This document shows positions 37,640 through 50,342 of a stretch of 64,000 nucleotides of DNA, piece after piece. Numbering within the stretch: the first letter of the stretch is position 1; each line of letters opens with the position of its first letter. Below the pieces are notes generated by a model. That model searched no databases. It saw nothing but the letters and a program-made list of their open reading frames with translations, and was not told the DNA's origin. Both the position numbers and the translations under genes were made by a program. The DNA is from Acetobacter garciniae (lineage in GTDB: Bacteria > Pseudomonadota > Alphaproteobacteria > Acetobacterales > Acetobacteraceae), in contig NZ_JAFVMH010000006.1 of assembly GCF_017377735.1 (NCBI RefSeq), positions 1-64,000 of the forward strand. The letters run 5' to 3'.

Positions 37640-39711
37640 TACTCCGCCGCCACCGCACCATAGACCGCTGAACATTCCGCCATGGTCTGGCTGGCGCGGC
37701 TGATGGCGTTTGTCTGGTAATAATCCACAATGACGGGGCGGAACGGGCCGTCCGTAAAGCTGCCTGGCTGCGCGACACTGGCCGGTGCAAGTGCCGGGTT
37801 CGCATTCGCCAGCAGTCCCGCAGGTGGCGCGGAAAGCGCGAATACGGGATTGACCTGCGCCATGCGCGCGCGCAGTTGCTCCAGCGTGTCATAAGGCAGC
37901 GTATGGCCCACGACTTCTGAAAAGGCACGAATGATCCGCCAGTCTTCCCGCGCCTCGCCCGGGGCGAAAACCGCGCGATAGGCACGCTGCACGCGGCCCG
38001 CCGTGTTCACATAGGTGCCCGGCTTTTCCGTGTAGGCCGCACCGGGCAGGATGATATCCGCCCGGGCCGCCGCACGATCGCCATGGTGGCCCTGATAGAC
38101 CACGAACGTCTCGGCCGGGATGCGCTCCAGCGCCACATCATCCGCACCCAGCAGCCAGAGCACATCCACCCCGCCCCGCACCATGCCGCCGGCGGCACAA
38201 CCCTGCGGCCCGGGCAGGAAGCCCAGATCCAGCGCACCCACGCGCGAAGCCGCCGTATGCAGGATGTTAAAACCGTTCCAGTCTGCCGTGACCACGCCCG
38301 TGGCATCCGCCAGTTGCCGGCACGCCGCATAAATGGCGGGGGCATCCTTGCGGGTCAGTGCGGCATGGCCGAGGATGATCATGGGCTTGCGGGCGTTGCG
38401 TAGATGTTCGGCAAAGGGGTGCGTGCCGTCCAGCAGGCTGGCCAGCACCTCCGGCCCATCACCCAGCAGGTCGGCCGTATAGGTCAGATCGCTCGACGGC
38501 CGTCCGATCACGCCTACCGGAAAACCACCGCGCCCGGCATCGAGAAACCGCTTGCGAATGCGCGCATTCAGCACCGGGGCTTCGTGCCGGGGCATGGCCC
38601 CGACAAGCAGAAGCGCGTCGGCTTCGTCAATGCCCGCCAGATCGCTGTTGAACAGATAGGCCGAACGCGTCGTGGTATCGTACCATGCGCCATCCTGCCG
38701 GCAATCGAGGTTGGAAGATCCCAGTGCGGTCAAAAGGTCCTTGAGTGCACACAGGCTTTCCGCATCGACCAGATCTCCGGCGATGGCGCCGATCTTCTCA
38801 CCCGCGACACCGTCCAGCCTGCGGGCCAGCGCCACAAGGGCGTCTTTCCAGGGCACGGGAACCAGCTTGCCATGCACCCGCACCCACGGACGATCGAGCC
38901 GCCTGCGCTTGAGACCATCGACCGAGAAACGTCCTTTGTCAGACAGCCATTCTTCGTTCACCGCATCATTGACGCGGGGCACGATGCGCATGACCTCGCC
39001 ACCGCGTGCCTGCACCTGGATATTGGTGCCCAGCGCATCCATGACGTCGATACTGTCGGTTTTCTTGTATTCCCACGACCGGGCATGAAAGGCCGAGGGT
39101 TTTGCTGTCAGCGCACCCACCGGGCAGACATCGATCAGGTTACCCGAAAGCTCCGATGTCAGCGCTTTTTCCACATAGGTGGTGATCTCGGCATTTTCAC
39201 CGCGCGACACCAGCCCCAGTTCGGGCGTGCCAGCCACTTCGGTGCTGAAACGCACACAGCGCGTGCACTGGATGCACCGGGTCATGACCGTCTTGACCAG
39301 CGGGCCCAGATCCTTGTCCGTGACCGCGCGCTTGTCTTCCTTGTAGCGCGACACGCCCGAACCGTACCCGTAAGCCTGGTCCTGAAGATCGCATTCCCCA
39401 CCCTGGTCGCAGATCGGGCAGTCCAGCGGGTGGTTGATGAGCAGGAATTCCATCACCGCCCGGCGGGCGCGCCGCACGACCTCGGTATCGGTAAAGATTT
39501 CCATGCCATCCGCGACCGGAAACCCGCAGGACGCCACGGGTTTTGGCGCCCGGGCCACCTGCACCAGGCACATGCGGCAGTTGCCCGCGACAGACAGCCG
39601 TTCATGATAGCAGAAACGCGGAATTTCCTTGCCTGCTGCCTCACACGCCTGAAGCGCGCTGGAACCGGGAGCGACCTCGACCGGTGTGCCGTCAACAATT
39701 ACCCTGACCAT
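37639..39711 (-). CDS. nuoG: NADH-quinone oxidoreductase subunit G
   Basis: 690 residues. The N-terminal 2Fe-2S ligands are Cys34, Cys45, Cys48 and a Cys near 62. Next come the His/Cys cluster motif [18 protein letters not shown] (about 94-111) and 4Fe-4S motif CIQCTRC with a later CPVGAL. The C-terminal half is a molybdopterin-oxidoreductase-like domain without catalytic cofactor. It carries clusters N1b, N5 and N4. It lies 6 bp after nuoF. Confidence 0.97.
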   Translation of the reverse strand: MVRVIVDGTPVEVAPGSSALQACEAAGKEIPRFCYHERLSVAGNCRMCLVQVARAPKPVASCGFPVADGMEIFTDTEVVRRARRAVMEFLLINHPLDCPICDQGGECDLQDQAYGYGSGVSRYKEDKRAVTDKDLGPLVKTVMTRCIQCTRCVRFSTEVAGTPELGLVSRGENAEITTYVEKALTSELSGNLIDVCPVGALTAKPSAFHARSWEYKKTDSIDVMDALGTNIQVQARGGEVMRIVPRVNDAVNEEWLSDKGRFSVDGLKRRRLDRPWVRVHGKLVPVPWKDALVALARRLDGVAGEKIGAIAGDLVDAESLCALKDLLTALGSSNLDCRQDGAWYDTTTRSAYLFNSDLAGIDEADALLLVGAMPRHEAPVLNARIRKRFLDAGRGGFPVGVIGRPSSDLTYTADLLGDGPEVLASLLDGTHPFAEHLRNARKPMIILGHAALTRKDAPAIYAACRQLADATGVVTADWNGFNILHTAASRVGALDLGFLPGPQGCAAGGMVRGGVDVLWLLGADDVALERIPAETFVVYQGHHGDRAAARADIILPGAAYTEKPGTYVNTAGRVQRAYRAVFAPGEAREDWRIIRAFSEVVGHTLPYDTLEQLRARMAQVNPVFALSAPPAGLLANANPALAPASVAQPGSFTDGPFRPVIVDYYQTNAISRASQTMAECSAVYGAVAAE

Positions 39712-39717
39712 TGTCCG

Positions 39718-41046
39718 TTACTCCGCCGCCACAGGAACAATGCCCGCGGGCACCTGAACCAGCCCCGTGCCACCATGGGCCGCCTTGTATTGCTGGATAC
39801 GTGCCTCGATCTCGGGCCTGAAATGCCTGATCAGGCCCTGAATGGGCCAGGCCGCCGCATCGCCCAGCGCGCAGATGGTATGGCCTTCCACCTGCCGGGT
39901 GACCTGTTCGAGCAGGTCGATCTCATCGATCTCGGCCCGTCCTTCGACCATGCGGTCCATCATGCGCATCATCCAGCCCGTGCCTTCACGGCATGGGGTG
40001 CACTGGCCGCAGCTCTCATGCTTGAAAAACTTCGAGAAACGGGCAATCGCTTTTACGATATCCGTGGACTTGTCCATGACGATCATGCAGGCCGTGCCCA
40101 GGCCGGAACGTTCGGCCCGCAGGCTGTCGTAATCCATCAGCACGGTTTCGCAGATCGCCTTGGGCAGAAGCGGGACCGAACAGCCGCCAGGAATGACCGC
40201 CAGCAGGTTGTCCCACCCACCCCGCACGCCCCCGCCGTGTTTCTCGATAATGTCCTTGAGCGGCACGCCCAGTTCTTCTTCAAAAACGCAGGGCGTATTC
40301 ACATGGCCAGAAATGGCCATCAGCTTCGTGCCCGCGTTGTTGGGCCGCCCCAACCCCGAGAACCAGGATCCCCCGCGCCGCAAAATGGTCGATGTAACCG
40401 CAATGCTTTCCACATTGTTCACGGTCGTGGGGCAGCCGTACAGCCCGACCCCGGCCGGGAAAGGCGGCTTCATGCGCGGCTGGCCTTTCTTGCCTTCCAG
40501 GCTTTCGAGCAGGGCCGTTTCCTCGCCGCAGATATAGGCACCTGCACCACGATGAATACGGAAATCGAAATCCCACCCGGTGCCTGCGGCATTTTTTCCA
40601 AGCAGGCCCGCTTCGTATGCTTCATCGATCGCGGCTTGCAGGCGTTCGGCCTCGCGACAGAATTCGCCACGAATATAGATGTAGGACGCATGCGCCCCCA
40701 TGGCGAAAGACGCGATCAACGCACTTTCTATCAGCTTGTGCGGCTCGTTACGCAGGACTTCACGGTCCTTGCAGGTGCCCGGTTCTGATTCGTCACCGTT
40801 GATGACCAGATAATGCGGCCTGCCATCGTTCTGTTTTGGCATGAACGACCATTTCAGCCCGGTGGGAAAGCCTGCCCCGCCGCGTCCGCGCAGGCCGGAG
40901 GCCTTCATTTCCGCGACGATCGCATCCCGCCCGCGGGCCAGAATGGCGGCGGTATCGTTCCAGTCACCGCGCCTGCGCGCGCCATCCAGCCGCCAGTCAT
41001 CCTGACCGTAAAGATTGGTGAAGATCCGGTCCTTGTCTTCGAGCAT
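39718..41046 (-). CDS. nuoF: NADH-quinone oxidoreductase subunit F
   Basis: 442 residues. FMN/NADH site motif [16 protein letters not shown] (about 52-67), [17 protein letters not shown] (about 173-189) and the 4Fe-4S N3 ligands in [12 protein letters not shown] (about 347). It oxidises NADH and hands electrons to NuoG. It has a normal length and lies 15 bp after nuoE. Confidence 0.97.
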   Translation of the reverse strand: MLEDKDRIFTNLYGQDDWRLDGARRRGDWNDTAAILARGRDAIVAEMKASGLRGRGGAGFPTGLKWSFMPKQNDGRPHYLVINGDESEPGTCKDREVLRNEPHKLIESALIASFAMGAHASYIYIRGEFCREAERLQAAIDEAYEAGLLGKNAAGTGWDFDFRIHRGAGAYICGEETALLESLEGKKGQPRMKPPFPAGVGLYGCPTTVNNVESIAVTSTILRRGGSWFSGLGRPNNAGTKLMAISGHVNTPCVFEEELGVPLKDIIEKHGGGVRGGWDNLLAVIPGGCSVPLLPKAICETVLMDYDSLRAERSGLGTACMIVMDKSTDIVKAIARFSKFFKHESCGQCTPCREGTGWMMRMMDRMVEGRAEIDEIDLLEQVTRQVEGHTICALGDAAAWPIQGLIRHFRPEIEARIQQYKAAHGGTGLVQVPAGIVPVAAE

Positions 41047-41061
41047 GTCCCGTCTCTCCCG

Positions 41062-41697
41062 TTATTTGTCCGCCGCGACCGGCGTTGACAGCAATGTCTT
41101 GCGCCCGCCAACCGGGGCCGATCCGCTCCGATCCACCACCGGCCCGGGGGTCGGACGCCGCCCTGCCCTGAGTTCGGCAATCAGCGCTTCGGTTTGCGGA
41201 CCGTCCATATCTTCGTAGAAATCATCATCGACTTGCAGAATAGGCGCATTCGAACATGCCCCCAGACATTCCACTTCGGTCATGGTGAACAGGCCATCGG
41301 CACTTGTCTGGCCGAAATGGCTGATGCCGGTCGCCCGCTGGCAGGCCGCCACCACGTCGTCAGATCCGCGCAGCCAGCACGGCGTGGTGGTGCAGACCTG
41401 CAAATGATACCGCCCGATGGGCTTGGTATTGTACATGGTGTAAAAAGAGGCGACCTCGTATACGCGGATCGGCGCCATATCGAGCCGGTGTGCGATCTCG
41501 TCCATTGCGACAATCGGCACCCAGGCATTGCCCGTCTGCCGCCCTAGCTGGCGCTGGGCAATATAGAGCAGCGGCATGACGGCGCTGGCCTTGCGTTCGA
41601 CCGGATACTTGGCGAGCACGACTGCGATTTCCGCTTCCGAGTCTGCATCGAAGGTGAAATCTTCCGGCTGTTCGGGCGGGGTCCAGACAGGGTTCAT
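41062..41697 (-). CDS. nuoE: NADH-quinone oxidoreductase subunit E
   Basis: 211 residues, thioredoxin-like domain with 2Fe-2S cluster N1a ligands [10 protein letters not shown] and CLGACSNAP (first pair near 101-106, second pair near 142-146). A C-terminal tail of about 45 residues is variable and Pro/Arg-rich. It pairs with NuoF. The start overlaps the nuoD stop by 4 bp. Confidence 0.96.
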   Translation of the reverse strand: MNPVWTPPEQPEDFTFDADSEAEIAVVLAKYPVERKASAVMPLLYIAQRQLGRQTGNAWVPIVAMDEIAHRLDMAPIRVYEVASFYTMYNTKPIGRYHLQVCTTTPCWLRGSDDVVAACQRATGISHFGQTSADGLFTMTEVECLGACSNAPILQVDDDFYEDMDGPQTEALIAELRAGRRPTPGPVVDRSGSAPVGGRKTLLSTPVAADK

Positions 41698-42977
41698 CGA
41701 TCAACTTCCCCAAACACAAGATCAAGCGATCCGATAATGGCCACCATATCCGCGAGCATGCCCCGGCGAGACAGCTCATCGATGGCCTGAAGGTGCGAAA
41801 AGCCTGTGGGGCGGATCTTGCACCGGTATGGCCGGTTGCTGCCATCGGCCACCAGATAGACGCCGAATTCGCCTTTCGGGCTTTCCACCGCCGTGTAGGT
41901 CGCCCCGGGCGGCACGTGATAACCTTCGCTGAAAAGCTTGAAATGATGGATCAGCGCTTCCATGGACCGTTTCATGTCCGCACGCGGGGGCGGGCTGAAC
42001 TTGGGGTCCTGGATCTTGACCGGGCCGGGCCTGATCTGGTTGAGGCACTGATCGATAATTTTCAGGCTCTCGCGCATTTCGGCCACACGCACCAGGTAGC
42101 GGTCATAGCAGTCGCCCTGGCGGGTCACCGGCACGTTGAATTCGACCTTGTGGTAATTGTCATAAGGCTGGTTGCGCCTCAGGTCCCACGGCACGCCCGA
42201 TGCGCGCAGGCATGGACCGCTGAAACCCCAGGCCAGAGCCTGTTCCGCGGTGAAAACCCCAATCCCCACCGTGCGCTGTTTCCAGATACGGTTTTCGGTC
42301 AGCAGGCCTTCCAGATCGTCGATCCAGGCCGGAAACTCCCTGGCCCAGGCACCAATTTTATCCTCGAGCCCTGCTGGCACGTCACGCGCGACACCGCCGG
42401 GACGGAAGTAATTGGCATGAAAACGCGCACCTGACGCGGCTTCATAGAATTCGACAAGCTTTTCGCGCTCCTCATACCCCCACAGGGCAGGCGTGACTGC
42501 GCCGCAATCCAGCCCCATGGAGGTCAGATTGAGAATATGGTTGAGAATACGGGTTATTTCCGCAAACAGGACACGCAGCCATTTCGCCCGTTCGGGAATG
42601 TCGATACCCAGCAGCTTTTCCGTCGCCAAAGCGAAGGCCTGCTCCTGGCACATGGGGGAGACGTAATCCAGCCGGTCGAAATACGGCAGCGCCTTCTGGT
42701 ACGTCTTGTATTCGATCAGCTTTTCCGTGCCCCGGTGCAGCAGCCCGATATGGGGCACCGCGCGGGCCACGACCTCGCCTTCCATTTCCAGCACCAGGCG
42801 CAGCACGCCATGGGCGGAAGGATGCTGCGGGCCGAAATTCAGCGCGTGGGAATCGATCTCGACGATCTTGTGCTCCCTGACCTCTGCCTTGTGTTCGGGC
42901 AGCAAGGTTTCGGGAATATCCTCTCGCAGAACGGTTTGCGCGAAAGCGAGGGATGCCTTGTCCTGTGACTCCGCCAT
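41694..42977 (-). CDS. nuoD: NADH-quinone oxidoreductase subunit D
   Basis: 427 residues. Quinone-site residues are in [10 protein letters not shown] (about 52-61), and [12 protein letters not shown] (about 78-89) follows. The protein ends in VFGEVDR as in other 49-kDa homologues. An N-terminal extension of about 30 residues precedes the conserved domain. nuoC and nuoD are separate genes, unlike the fused nuoCD of enterobacteria. The start overlaps the nuoC stop by one base. Confidence 0.97.
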   Translation of the reverse strand: MAESQDKASLAFAQTVLREDIPETLLPEHKAEVREHKIVEIDSHALNFGPQHPSAHGVLRLVLEMEGEVVARAVPHIGLLHRGTEKLIEYKTYQKALPYFDRLDYVSPMCQEQAFALATEKLLGIDIPERAKWLRVLFAEITRILNHILNLTSMGLDCGAVTPALWGYEEREKLVEFYEAASGARFHANYFRPGGVARDVPAGLEDKIGAWAREFPAWIDDLEGLLTENRIWKQRTVGIGVFTAEQALAWGFSGPCLRASGVPWDLRRNQPYDNYHKVEFNVPVTRQGDCYDRYLVRVAEMRESLKIIDQCLNQIRPGPVKIQDPKFSPPPRADMKRSMEALIHHFKLFSEGYHVPPGATYTAVESPKGEFGVYLVADGSNRPYRCKIRPTGFSHLQAIDELSRRGMLADMVAIIGSLDLVFGEVDR

Positions 42978-43636
42978 CAGCTCGACCTCTTCATGCCCTG
43001 CCGGACTTCATGTGCTTTTTCATCCCCCGGCAGGGTCAGCATGCCCTCCCATGGGGAAACAAAGTCGAAGTCTCGGAAATCCTGCGTCAAGGAAACGGGT
43101 TCCTTCACGACCTGCTTGCGTTCGATATCGTACCGCACCTGCTCGAAGCCCGACAGCGGGAAGTCCTTGCGCAGCGGGTGCCCTTCAAAGCCGTTATCGG
43201 TCAGGATGCGGCGCAGATCCGCCTGGCCCGAGAACAGGACGCCAAACAGGTCGTAGCATTCGCGCTCCCACCATGTGGCGCAGGGCCAGAGCTGGTGCAC
43301 GGATGGAACCGGTGCCTGCTCATCCGTTGTAACAATCACGCGAACCCGCCGATTATACGTCACGGAAAGCAGATTATAGACCACGTCGAAGCGTTCAGGC
43401 CGTTGCGGGTAATCCACCCCGCATAAATCCATAAGCTGCTCGAAACGGTAGCGCGGGTCGTCACGCAGCAGGGTCAGAAACGGCACCAGGTGGTCGCGCG
43501 TGGTGCGCACAACCAGTTCCCCTTTTTCGACGGCGGCATAGGACACATAGGCCAGCGACGATGAAAAGGCGAATGCCAGCGCGGAAAGCTGCCCGTCCAG
43601 CCGGTCCTGTCGGGGATTGAGCGGAAGATCAGCCAC
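42977..43636 (-). CDS. nuoC: NADH-quinone oxidoreductase subunit C
   Basis: 219 residues, 30-kDa subunit. The signature [40 protein letters not shown] is present around 125-165. It has no cofactor and links the hydrophilic and membrane arms. It overlaps the end of nuoB by 8 bp. Confidence 0.96.
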   Translation of the reverse strand: MADLPLNPRQDRLDGQLSALAFAFSSSLAYVSYAAVEKGELVVRTTRDHLVPFLTLLRDDPRYRFEQLMDLCGVDYPQRPERFDVVYNLLSVTYNRRVRVIVTTDEQAPVPSVHQLWPCATWWERECYDLFGVLFSGQADLRRILTDNGFEGHPLRKDFPLSGFEQVRYDIERKQVVKEPVSLTQDFRDFDFVSPWEGMLTLPGDEKAHEVRQGMKRSS

Positions 43637-44198
43637 GGAGAATGGTCCCTGTCCGACGAATTTTTTTCTGGAGCAGAAGGATGCCGTAAATCAGCGCCTC
43701 GGCCGTTGGCGGGCAGCCCGGAACATAGACATCCACCGGCACGATACGGTCGCATCCGCGCACCACGGAATAGGAATAGTGATAATACCCCCCGCCATTG
43801 GCGCAGGAGCCCATCGAGATTACCCAGCGTGGCTCGGCCATCTGCTCGTACAGGCGGCGCAGCACGGGCGCCATCTTGTTGGTGAGCGTGCCCGCCACGA
43901 TCATGACATCGGACTGCCGGGGTGAACCACGCGGGATAATGCCCATGCGGTCAAGGTCGTAACGGGGCATGTAGGCGTGGATCATTTCCACCGCACAGCA
44001 CGCCAGGCCGAAGGACATGGGCCACAGGCTGCCCGTACGCCCCCAGTTGACGAGCTTGTCCAGATTCGCCACCACAAAGCCTTTTTCCGCCAGGACCCCG
44101 GTTATGCCCTGTACAACGGCGTCCTGTTCGGGACCGGGAGGCAGCGCCTCACGATTCCACATGATGGCGTTTTCATTGTGCTCTGCGTTCATGGCCAC
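43629..44198 (-). CDS. nuoB: NADH-quinone oxidoreductase subunit B
   Basis: 189 residues with cluster N2 ligands: the adjacent cysteines in [10 protein letters not shown] (about 63-72), GSCANGG (about 131) and GCPPTAEAL (about 161). N2 passes electrons to quinone. Residues 1-45 are variable. It lies 6 bp below nuoA. Confidence 0.97.
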   Translation of the reverse strand: MAMNAEHNENAIMWNREALPPGPEQDAVVQGITGVLAEKGFVVANLDKLVNWGRTGSLWPMSFGLACCAVEMIHAYMPRYDLDRMGIIPRGSPRQSDVMIVAGTLTNKMAPVLRRLYEQMAEPRWVISMGSCANGGGYYHYSYSVVRGCDRIVPVDVYVPGCPPTAEALIYGILLLQKKIRRTGTILRG

Positions 44199-44204
44199 GC
44201 TCCT

Positions 44205-44570
44205 TCAATCCCAATCCAAAGCGCCTTTGCGCCACTCATACAGGAAGCCGATGCCAAGTACGGCCAGGAAGCCAAGCATGGACAGGAACCCGAACAGCCC
44301 GATCCGCCCCAGGCTGATCGCCCATGGGAACAGGAACGCCACTTCCAGGTCGAAAATGATGAAAAGAATGGCAACAAGGTAGAAGCGGACATCGAACCGG
44401 TGCCGCGCATCGTCAAACGCGCCAAACCCGCATTCATACGCCGTCAGTTTTTCGGGGTAGGGCTTCTGATGCCCCGACAGCAGCGCCATGCCAAGCATGG
44501 CCGCCGCGATAACAACGGAAATACCGCCAAAAATAAGGACTGGCGCATAATCATTCAAAACAGACTGCAT
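44205..44570 (-). CDS. nuoA: NADH-quinone oxidoreductase subunit A
   Basis: 121 residues, three membrane segments, with the conserved loop [21 protein letters not shown] (about 45-65) and the [12 protein letters not shown] motif. It is the first gene of the nuo operon, with AGGA nine bases before the ATG. The 236-bp gap up to tRNA-Val contains a 6-bp hairpin (44593-44609) in the likely leader; I could not pick a convincing promoter. Confidence 0.96.
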   Translation of the reverse strand: MQSVLNDYAPVLIFGGISVVIAAAMLGMALLSGHQKPYPEKLTAYECGFGAFDDARHRFDVRFYLVAILFIIFDLEVAFLFPWAISLGRIGLFGFLSMLGFLAVLGIGFLYEWRKGALDWD

Positions 44571-44806
44571 GGAGCTCGATCCTGCATCTATGAAAGCCCT
44601 GTAGGCTTTGCCGATGCGCTCACCCTAGACCTGACTGCTGCCCACGACCATGCACGAACGCGTTGTTCGGCGGCCACTTTCCTGTGAATGGGGGAATTGA
44701 TGCATAAAATGAAAGGCGCACCCGCATGGCACCCAGTGCTACGGGCAAAAGGGCACCGCATGCGATGCGTGATGCCCATCGGCCGATCGAATTTTTAATG
44801 GGGGGG

Positions 44807-44881
44807 TGGTGGGCGATGACGGGATCGAACCGCCGACCCTCTCGGTGTAAACGAGACGCTCTACCGCTGAGCTAATCGCCC
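44807..44881 (-). tRNA. tRNA-Val (anticodon TAC)
   Basis: 75-nt cloverleaf on the minus strand: 7-bp acceptor GGGCGAT/ATCGCCC (44881-44875 with 44817-44811), D arm with AGCTCAGCGGTAGAGC, anticodon stem TCTCG/CGAGA with loop TTTACAC giving TAC, T arm GGTTCGATCC, discriminator A and an encoded CCA (44809-44807). It lies between hupB and nuoA. Confidence 0.96.
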
Positions 44882-44905
44882 GGGAGCTTCTGTCCCACAA
44901 ACAGA

Positions 44906-44948
44906 AACGGCCGGCAACCCCCTTTTTCAAGGAGATTGGCCGGCCGTT
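44906..44948 (-). terminator. Hairpin after hupB
   Basis: Minus-strand arms 44948-44936 and 44917-44906 form a GC-rich stem of about 11 bp with one bulged base, 15-20 nt after the hupB stop, followed by TTTCTGTTTGT. The T tract is broken, so termination may be partial and allow read-through to the tRNA. Confidence 0.55.
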
Positions 44949-44963
44949 CAAAAAACCGCCAGC

Positions 44964-45251
44964 TTAGCTGCTGACCGCATCCTTGAGCGCCTTGCCCGGC
45001 TTGAAGCGGACAGAGGTGGAAGCCGGAATATCGATTTCCTCACCCGTGCGGGGGTTGCGGCCCTTGGCGGCCTTGCGGGTGGCGGTGACAAACGTACCGA
45101 AGCCAACCAGACGCACTTCCTGCTTTTTGGCAAGGGCCTTCTCGATAGCACCGAATACGGCGTCGACCACTTCTCCGGCCTTTGCCTTGGGCAGGTCGAC
45201 AGCCTCAGCCACGGCTGAAACCAGTTCCTGCTTGTTGAGCGGCTTCTCCAT
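44964..45251 (-). CDS. hupB: DNA-binding protein HU
   Basis: 95 residues, typical HU. N-terminal MEKPLNKQELVSAVAEAV dimerisation helices, GFGTF at about 46-50, and the DNA-binding beta arm RNPRTGEEIDIPAS. It is a nucleoid protein that bends DNA. Start ATG 45251 has AAAGG seven bases upstream; the longer frame includes promoter sequence. It follows lon, as in many proteobacteria. Confidence 0.97.
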   Translation of the reverse strand: MEKPLNKQELVSAVAEAVDLPKAKAGEVVDAVFGAIEKALAKKQEVRLVGFGTFVTATRKAAKGRNPRTGEEIDIPASTSVRFKPGKALKDAVSS

Positions 45252-45324
45252 GTTACGCCTTTCTCTTTCTTTTCCGTTTTCGTGAAGTGGCGGGAAATGG
45301 GTTCCCCCGCCACAACCTGCTCGC

Positions 45325-45352
45325 ACTATGAAGCCGTTTTTTCCTACGTCAA
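45325..45352 (-). promoter_or_regulatory. Candidate sigma70 promoter of hupB
   Basis: Minus-strand -35 TTGACG (45352-45347), 16-bp spacer, -10 CATAGT (45330-45325), about 74 bp before the start codon. A 7-bp dyad (45363-45369 with 45375-45381) lies 10 bp upstream of the -35 and could be an operator. Confidence 0.5.
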
Positions 45353-45425
45353 CCAAGCATGAGCAAAGTTTGCAACTTTGCGGCCCAAACCCCTTTGCAG
45401 ACCGCGTATTGCCTGACGCGACAGC

Positions 45426-47921
45426 CTAGTGCGGCAGCACCGGAAGCACCTTGCCGGCAGCCGTACCCGGCACCGGATCGGGCACGTCTTCCCATTCGAT
45501 CGGCTGGGGCTGGCGCACCAGGGCACGGGCCAGAACCTCATCCACATGCGAGACCGGCACGATCTCGAGGTTGTTTTTCACAACATCGGGGATTTCCGCG
45601 AGATCTTTTTCATTTTCCTTGGGAATGAAGACCGTGCGGATACCCGAGCGCAGGGCGGCCAGAAGCTTCTCCTTCAGCCCGCCAATGGCCAGGACACGGC
45701 CACGCAGGGTAATCTCGCCCGTCATGGCCACATCCCGCCTCACGGGAATGCCCGTCAGCACGCTGACCAGCGATGTGACCATGCCCACACCGGCCGAAGG
45801 CCCATCCTTGGGAGTCGCGCCTTCAGGCACATGTACGTGAAAACTGCGCTTTTCGAACAGGGTGGGGACGATTCCGAAACTGGTGGCCCGACTCCGCACA
45901 AAGGAGAACGCAGCGGAAATGCTCTCCTTCATCACGTCGCCAAGCTTGCCGGTTTCGACAATGCCACCCTTGCCCGGCACCATCACGCTCTCGATGGTCA
46001 GGATTTCACCCCCCACCTCGGTCCAGGCCAGGCCGGTCACGACGCCAACCATATCCTCGGCCTCGGTCTCACCGTAGCGGAAACGCGGAATGCCCGCGTA
46101 TTTCTCCAGGTTCTCGGCCGTCACGGCAACGGACTCCGCCTTGCCGGTCACGATTTCCTTCACCGCCTTGCGGGCAAGCCCTGCCAGTTCGCGTTCCAGA
46201 TTACGCACACCGGCCTCGCGCGTGTAATAGCGGATCAGGTTGCGCAGGCCGTCATCGCTGATCGTCCATTCACCGGGCTTGAGGTTATGGGCCTCGGTCT
46301 GCTTGGAAATCAGGTGCCCGCGCGCGATCTGGACCTTTTCATCCTCCGTGTAGCCGGACAGGCGGATGATCTCCATGCGGTCCAGCAAAGGCTGGGGCAT
46401 GTTCAGGCTGTTGGCCGTTGTCACGAACATGACATCGGACAGGTCGTAATCCACTTCCAGGTAATGATCGGCAAACGTGCCGTTCTGCTCGGGGTCCAGG
46501 ACCTCCAGCAGCGCCGATGACGGATCGCCCCGCCAGTCGGCCCCCAGCTTGTCGATCTCATCGAGCAGGAACAGCGGGTTGGACACTTTCGCCTTCTTCA
46601 TGCCCTGGATGATCTTGCCCGGCATGGAGCCGATATAGGTGCGCCTGTGGCCGCGAATTTCGGCTTCATCGCGCACACCGCCCAGCGACATGCGCACGTA
46701 ATGCCGCCCCGTCGCCTTGGCGATTGAGCGCGCGAGCGAGGTCTTGCCCACGCCCGGCGGCCCCACAAGGCACAGGATCGGCCCCTTGAGCTTTTGCGAA
46801 CGGCTCTGCACCGCCAGATATTCGAGAATACGCTCCTTGACCTTGTCCAGACCGTAATGGTCGGCGTCCAGGATCTTCTCGGCCTCGGTCAGGTCATGGC
46901 GGACCCTGCTGCGCTTCTTCCACGGAATGCTCAGAATCCAGTCGAGGTAGTTGCGCACCACCGTGGACTCGGCGGACATCATGCTCATGCCACGCAGCTT
47001 CTTCAGCTCGCCCAGCGCTTTTTCCCGCGCTTCCTTGGACAGCTTGGTCTTGGCGATCCGCTCCTCGATTTCGGAGGTTTCGTCCTTGCCGTCCTCGCCT
47101 TCGCCCAGCTCCTTCTGAATGGCCTTGAGCTGCTCGTTCAGATAGTATTCGCGCTGGGTGCGCTCCATCTGGCGCTTGACGCGGTTACGGATTTTCTTCT
47201 CGACCTGCAGGACGTCGATCTCGGCCTCGATATGGCCAAAGACCTTTTCAAGCTGCGCCTGAACGCTGGGCGCTTCCAGAATGTCCTGCTTTTCGGAAAT
47301 CTTGAGGTTGAGGTGGCTGGTCACGGTATCGGCCAGTTTGGACAGGTCGCTGATCTGGTTCAGCGACACCAGCACTTCGGACGCAATCTTCTTGTTGAGC
47401 TTCATATACTGCTCGAACTGCGTCACGATGGAGCGGCCCAGCGCCTCCGCCTCCGGCCCGTGGGCCGGGATATCGACAATCGGCTCGACCTCGGCCTCGA
47501 AATGTCCGTTGACATCAAGCAGCGCCTTCACGCGCACGCGCTTCACGCCTTCCACCAGCACCTTCACGGTGCCGTCGGGCAGCTTGAGCAACTGCAGAAT
47601 GGTGGAAAGCGTGCCCACGCGGTAGATATCGTCCGCCGTCGGGTCGTCCTGGGCGGCATCTTTCTGCGCCACCAGCAGGATATGCCGGTCGTCCCGTGTG
47701 ACGGATTCCAGAGCGCGCACGGATTTTTCCCGCCCGACGAACAGCGGCACGATCATGTGCGGGAAGACCACGATATCACGCAGTGGCAGTACCGCCACAC
47801 GCCCCGAACCCTGCTTTTCAGCCACCGCCTGCACCGACTCCGGAGCCTGGGCATCCTGCGCGGTGGGGGTATCCGTCTTGCGCCTGCGCCGTGTGGTGGC
47901 AGGTTTTTCGTTTTCAGCCAT
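45426..47921 (-). CDS. lon: ATP-dependent protease Lon
   Basis: 831 residues. N-terminal substrate domain ([22 protein letters not shown]), Walker [16 protein letters not shown] (about 376-390), and the C-terminal serine-lysine peptidase with [13 protein letters not shown] (Ser about 701). It degrades misfolded and regulatory proteins. Start ATG 47921 follows GGGAGG by 9 bp; the longer frame has no homology. An Ala/Glu/Arg-rich leader of about 40 residues precedes the domain. I looked for a heat-shock promoter in the 199-bp gap to clpX and did not find a clear one. Confidence 0.97.
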   Translation of the reverse strand: MAENEKPATTRRRRKTDTPTAQDAQAPESVQAVAEKQGSGRVAVLPLRDIVVFPHMIVPLFVGREKSVRALESVTRDDRHILLVAQKDAAQDDPTADDIYRVGTLSTILQLLKLPDGTVKVLVEGVKRVRVKALLDVNGHFEAEVEPIVDIPAHGPEAEALGRSIVTQFEQYMKLNKKIASEVLVSLNQISDLSKLADTVTSHLNLKISEKQDILEAPSVQAQLEKVFGHIEAEIDVLQVEKKIRNRVKRQMERTQREYYLNEQLKAIQKELGEGEDGKDETSEIEERIAKTKLSKEAREKALGELKKLRGMSMMSAESTVVRNYLDWILSIPWKKRSRVRHDLTEAEKILDADHYGLDKVKERILEYLAVQSRSQKLKGPILCLVGPPGVGKTSLARSIAKATGRHYVRMSLGGVRDEAEIRGHRRTYIGSMPGKIIQGMKKAKVSNPLFLLDEIDKLGADWRGDPSSALLEVLDPEQNGTFADHYLEVDYDLSDVMFVTTANSLNMPQPLLDRMEIIRLSGYTEDEKVQIARGHLISKQTEAHNLKPGEWTISDDGLRNLIRYYTREAGVRNLERELAGLARKAVKEIVTGKAESVAVTAENLEKYAGIPRFRYGETEAEDMVGVVTGLAWTEVGGEILTIESVMVPGKGGIVETGKLGDVMKESISAAFSFVRSRATSFGIVPTLFEKRSFHVHVPEGATPKDGPSAGVGMVTSLVSVLTGIPVRRDVAMTGEITLRGRVLAIGGLKEKLLAALRSGIRTVFIPKENEKDLAEIPDVVKNNLEIVPVSHVDEVLARALVRQPQPIEWEDVPDPVPGTAAGKVLPVLPH

Positions 47922-48073
47922 GATTATTGACCTCCCGATAAGGACGATCCAGGCAGCGCACCCGCCAGGCGGCATACGCTTGCTCTGTTCGGCTTTTCCG
48001 CGCGGCGAAAAAGCCCGTCTGTGATTTTATGTTGGACTGCGTAACGCGCCGCGCAATAGCACGGGCGTGAAAA

Positions 48074-48102
48074 CAGTGCCGACGGACCTGCCGCCGACAC
48101 TG
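48074..48102 (-). terminator. Rho-independent terminator of clpX
   Basis: Minus-strand 12-bp stem (two G-T pairs) with 5-nt loop starting 18 nt after the clpX stop, followed by TTTT. Confidence 0.7.
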
Positions 48103-48120
48103 CCTGAAAGGAACCCTGGC

Positions 48121-49386
<1,266 letters not shown>

Positions 49387-49505
49387 CGCCCCCTCCCTCG
49401 ATCGTCTCTGGCCCCACGGCACGGAGAGCCGAGTCCCAGACTTCCCCCACCTGCGGGCAAGCCGGGAGCTTCCTTATTGTAACAGGAAGTCCACAGTATG
49501 CCAGC

Positions 49506-50168
49506 TTAAGGATGGTCTTTATCCTTCTTACCCGTTTCCGTGGCTTTGTGATGGCTGATAACCTCATCGACAATGCCGAAAGACTGCGCCTCGCCCGCGG
49601 ACATATAGGTGTCACGCTCGAGCTTCTGCTCGATTTCCTCAAGCGTGCGGCCGGTATGCTCGCGGTAGATCTCGTTCAGGCGCTGGCGGATGATCAGGAT
49701 TTCGCGCGCCTGGATTTCGATATCGCTCGCCTGTCCCTGCGCCCCGCCCGAGGGCTGATGCACCATGACGCGCGCATTGGGCAGGGCGAAGCGCCGCCCT
49801 TTTTCGCCGCCGGCCAGCAGGAGCGAACCCATGGACGCCGCCTGCCCGATACACACCGTGCTGACGGGGCTGCGGATATACTGCATGGTGTCGTAGATCG
49901 CGAGCCCGGCGGAAACTACGCCCCCGGGGCTGTTGATATAGAACGAGATTTCCTTGTTCGGATTAACACTTTCCAGATACAGAAGCTGCGCGGAGATCAG
50001 TGACGCCACCTGGTCATAGACCGGGCCGGTCAGAAAAATGATCCGCTCCTGCAGTAGGCGGGAATAGATATCGAAAGCCCGTTCCCCGCGTGAGGTCTGT
50101 TCGACCACCATGGGCACCAGGGCGTTGCTGAAAATCTCAACGGGATCACGATCCCTCATACCACTCAT
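49506..50168 (-). CDS. clpP: ClpP, proteolytic subunit
   Basis: 220 residues with the catalytic triad Ser112 (in GQAASMGS), His137 (MVHQPSGG) and Asp186 (LERDTYM). It forms the tetradecameric chamber fed by ClpX. An ATG at 50159 with better ribosome-site spacing (GGGA, 9 bp) is an alternative start three codons in. A C-terminal Lys/Asp tail is variable. Confidence 0.97.
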   Translation of the reverse strand: MSGMRDRDPVEIFSNALVPMVVEQTSRGERAFDIYSRLLQERIIFLTGPVYDQVASLISAQLLYLESVNPNKEISFYINSPGGVVSAGLAIYDTMQYIRSPVSTVCIGQAASMGSLLLAGGEKGRRFALPNARVMVHQPSGGAQGQASDIEIQAREILIIRQRLNEIYREHTGRTLEEIEQKLERDTYMSAGEAQSFGIVDEVISHHKATETGKKDKDHP

Positions 50169-50293
50169 TCCCGTATAAAAACTGCTCTTCCCTCCCCCAT
50201 TTCCCGCCTCGGGCGAAAAACCGGTTCAGGCTCCAACCTTCAAGATAGAGATAAAGTAGCAAGATGCCACCCCCGCGATGGAAAAACATGCCC

Positions 50294-50330
50294 CAAAAAG
50301 AATGTCCCGCCAGTTCACACTGGCGGGACA
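50294..50330 (-). terminator. Rho-independent terminator of tig
   Basis: Perfect 12-bp stem (50330-50319 with 50314-50303), 4-nt loop, followed on the minus strand by TTCTTTTTGG. It starts 12 nt after the tig stop and separates tig from clpP. Confidence 0.85.
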
Positions 50331-50342
50331 GAGCCGTTTTTC

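Noticed and set aside
50169..50302. CTTGAA-like heat-shock -35 upstream of clpP
   Set aside because: No acceptable sigma32 -10 at the right distance, so not reported as a promoter.
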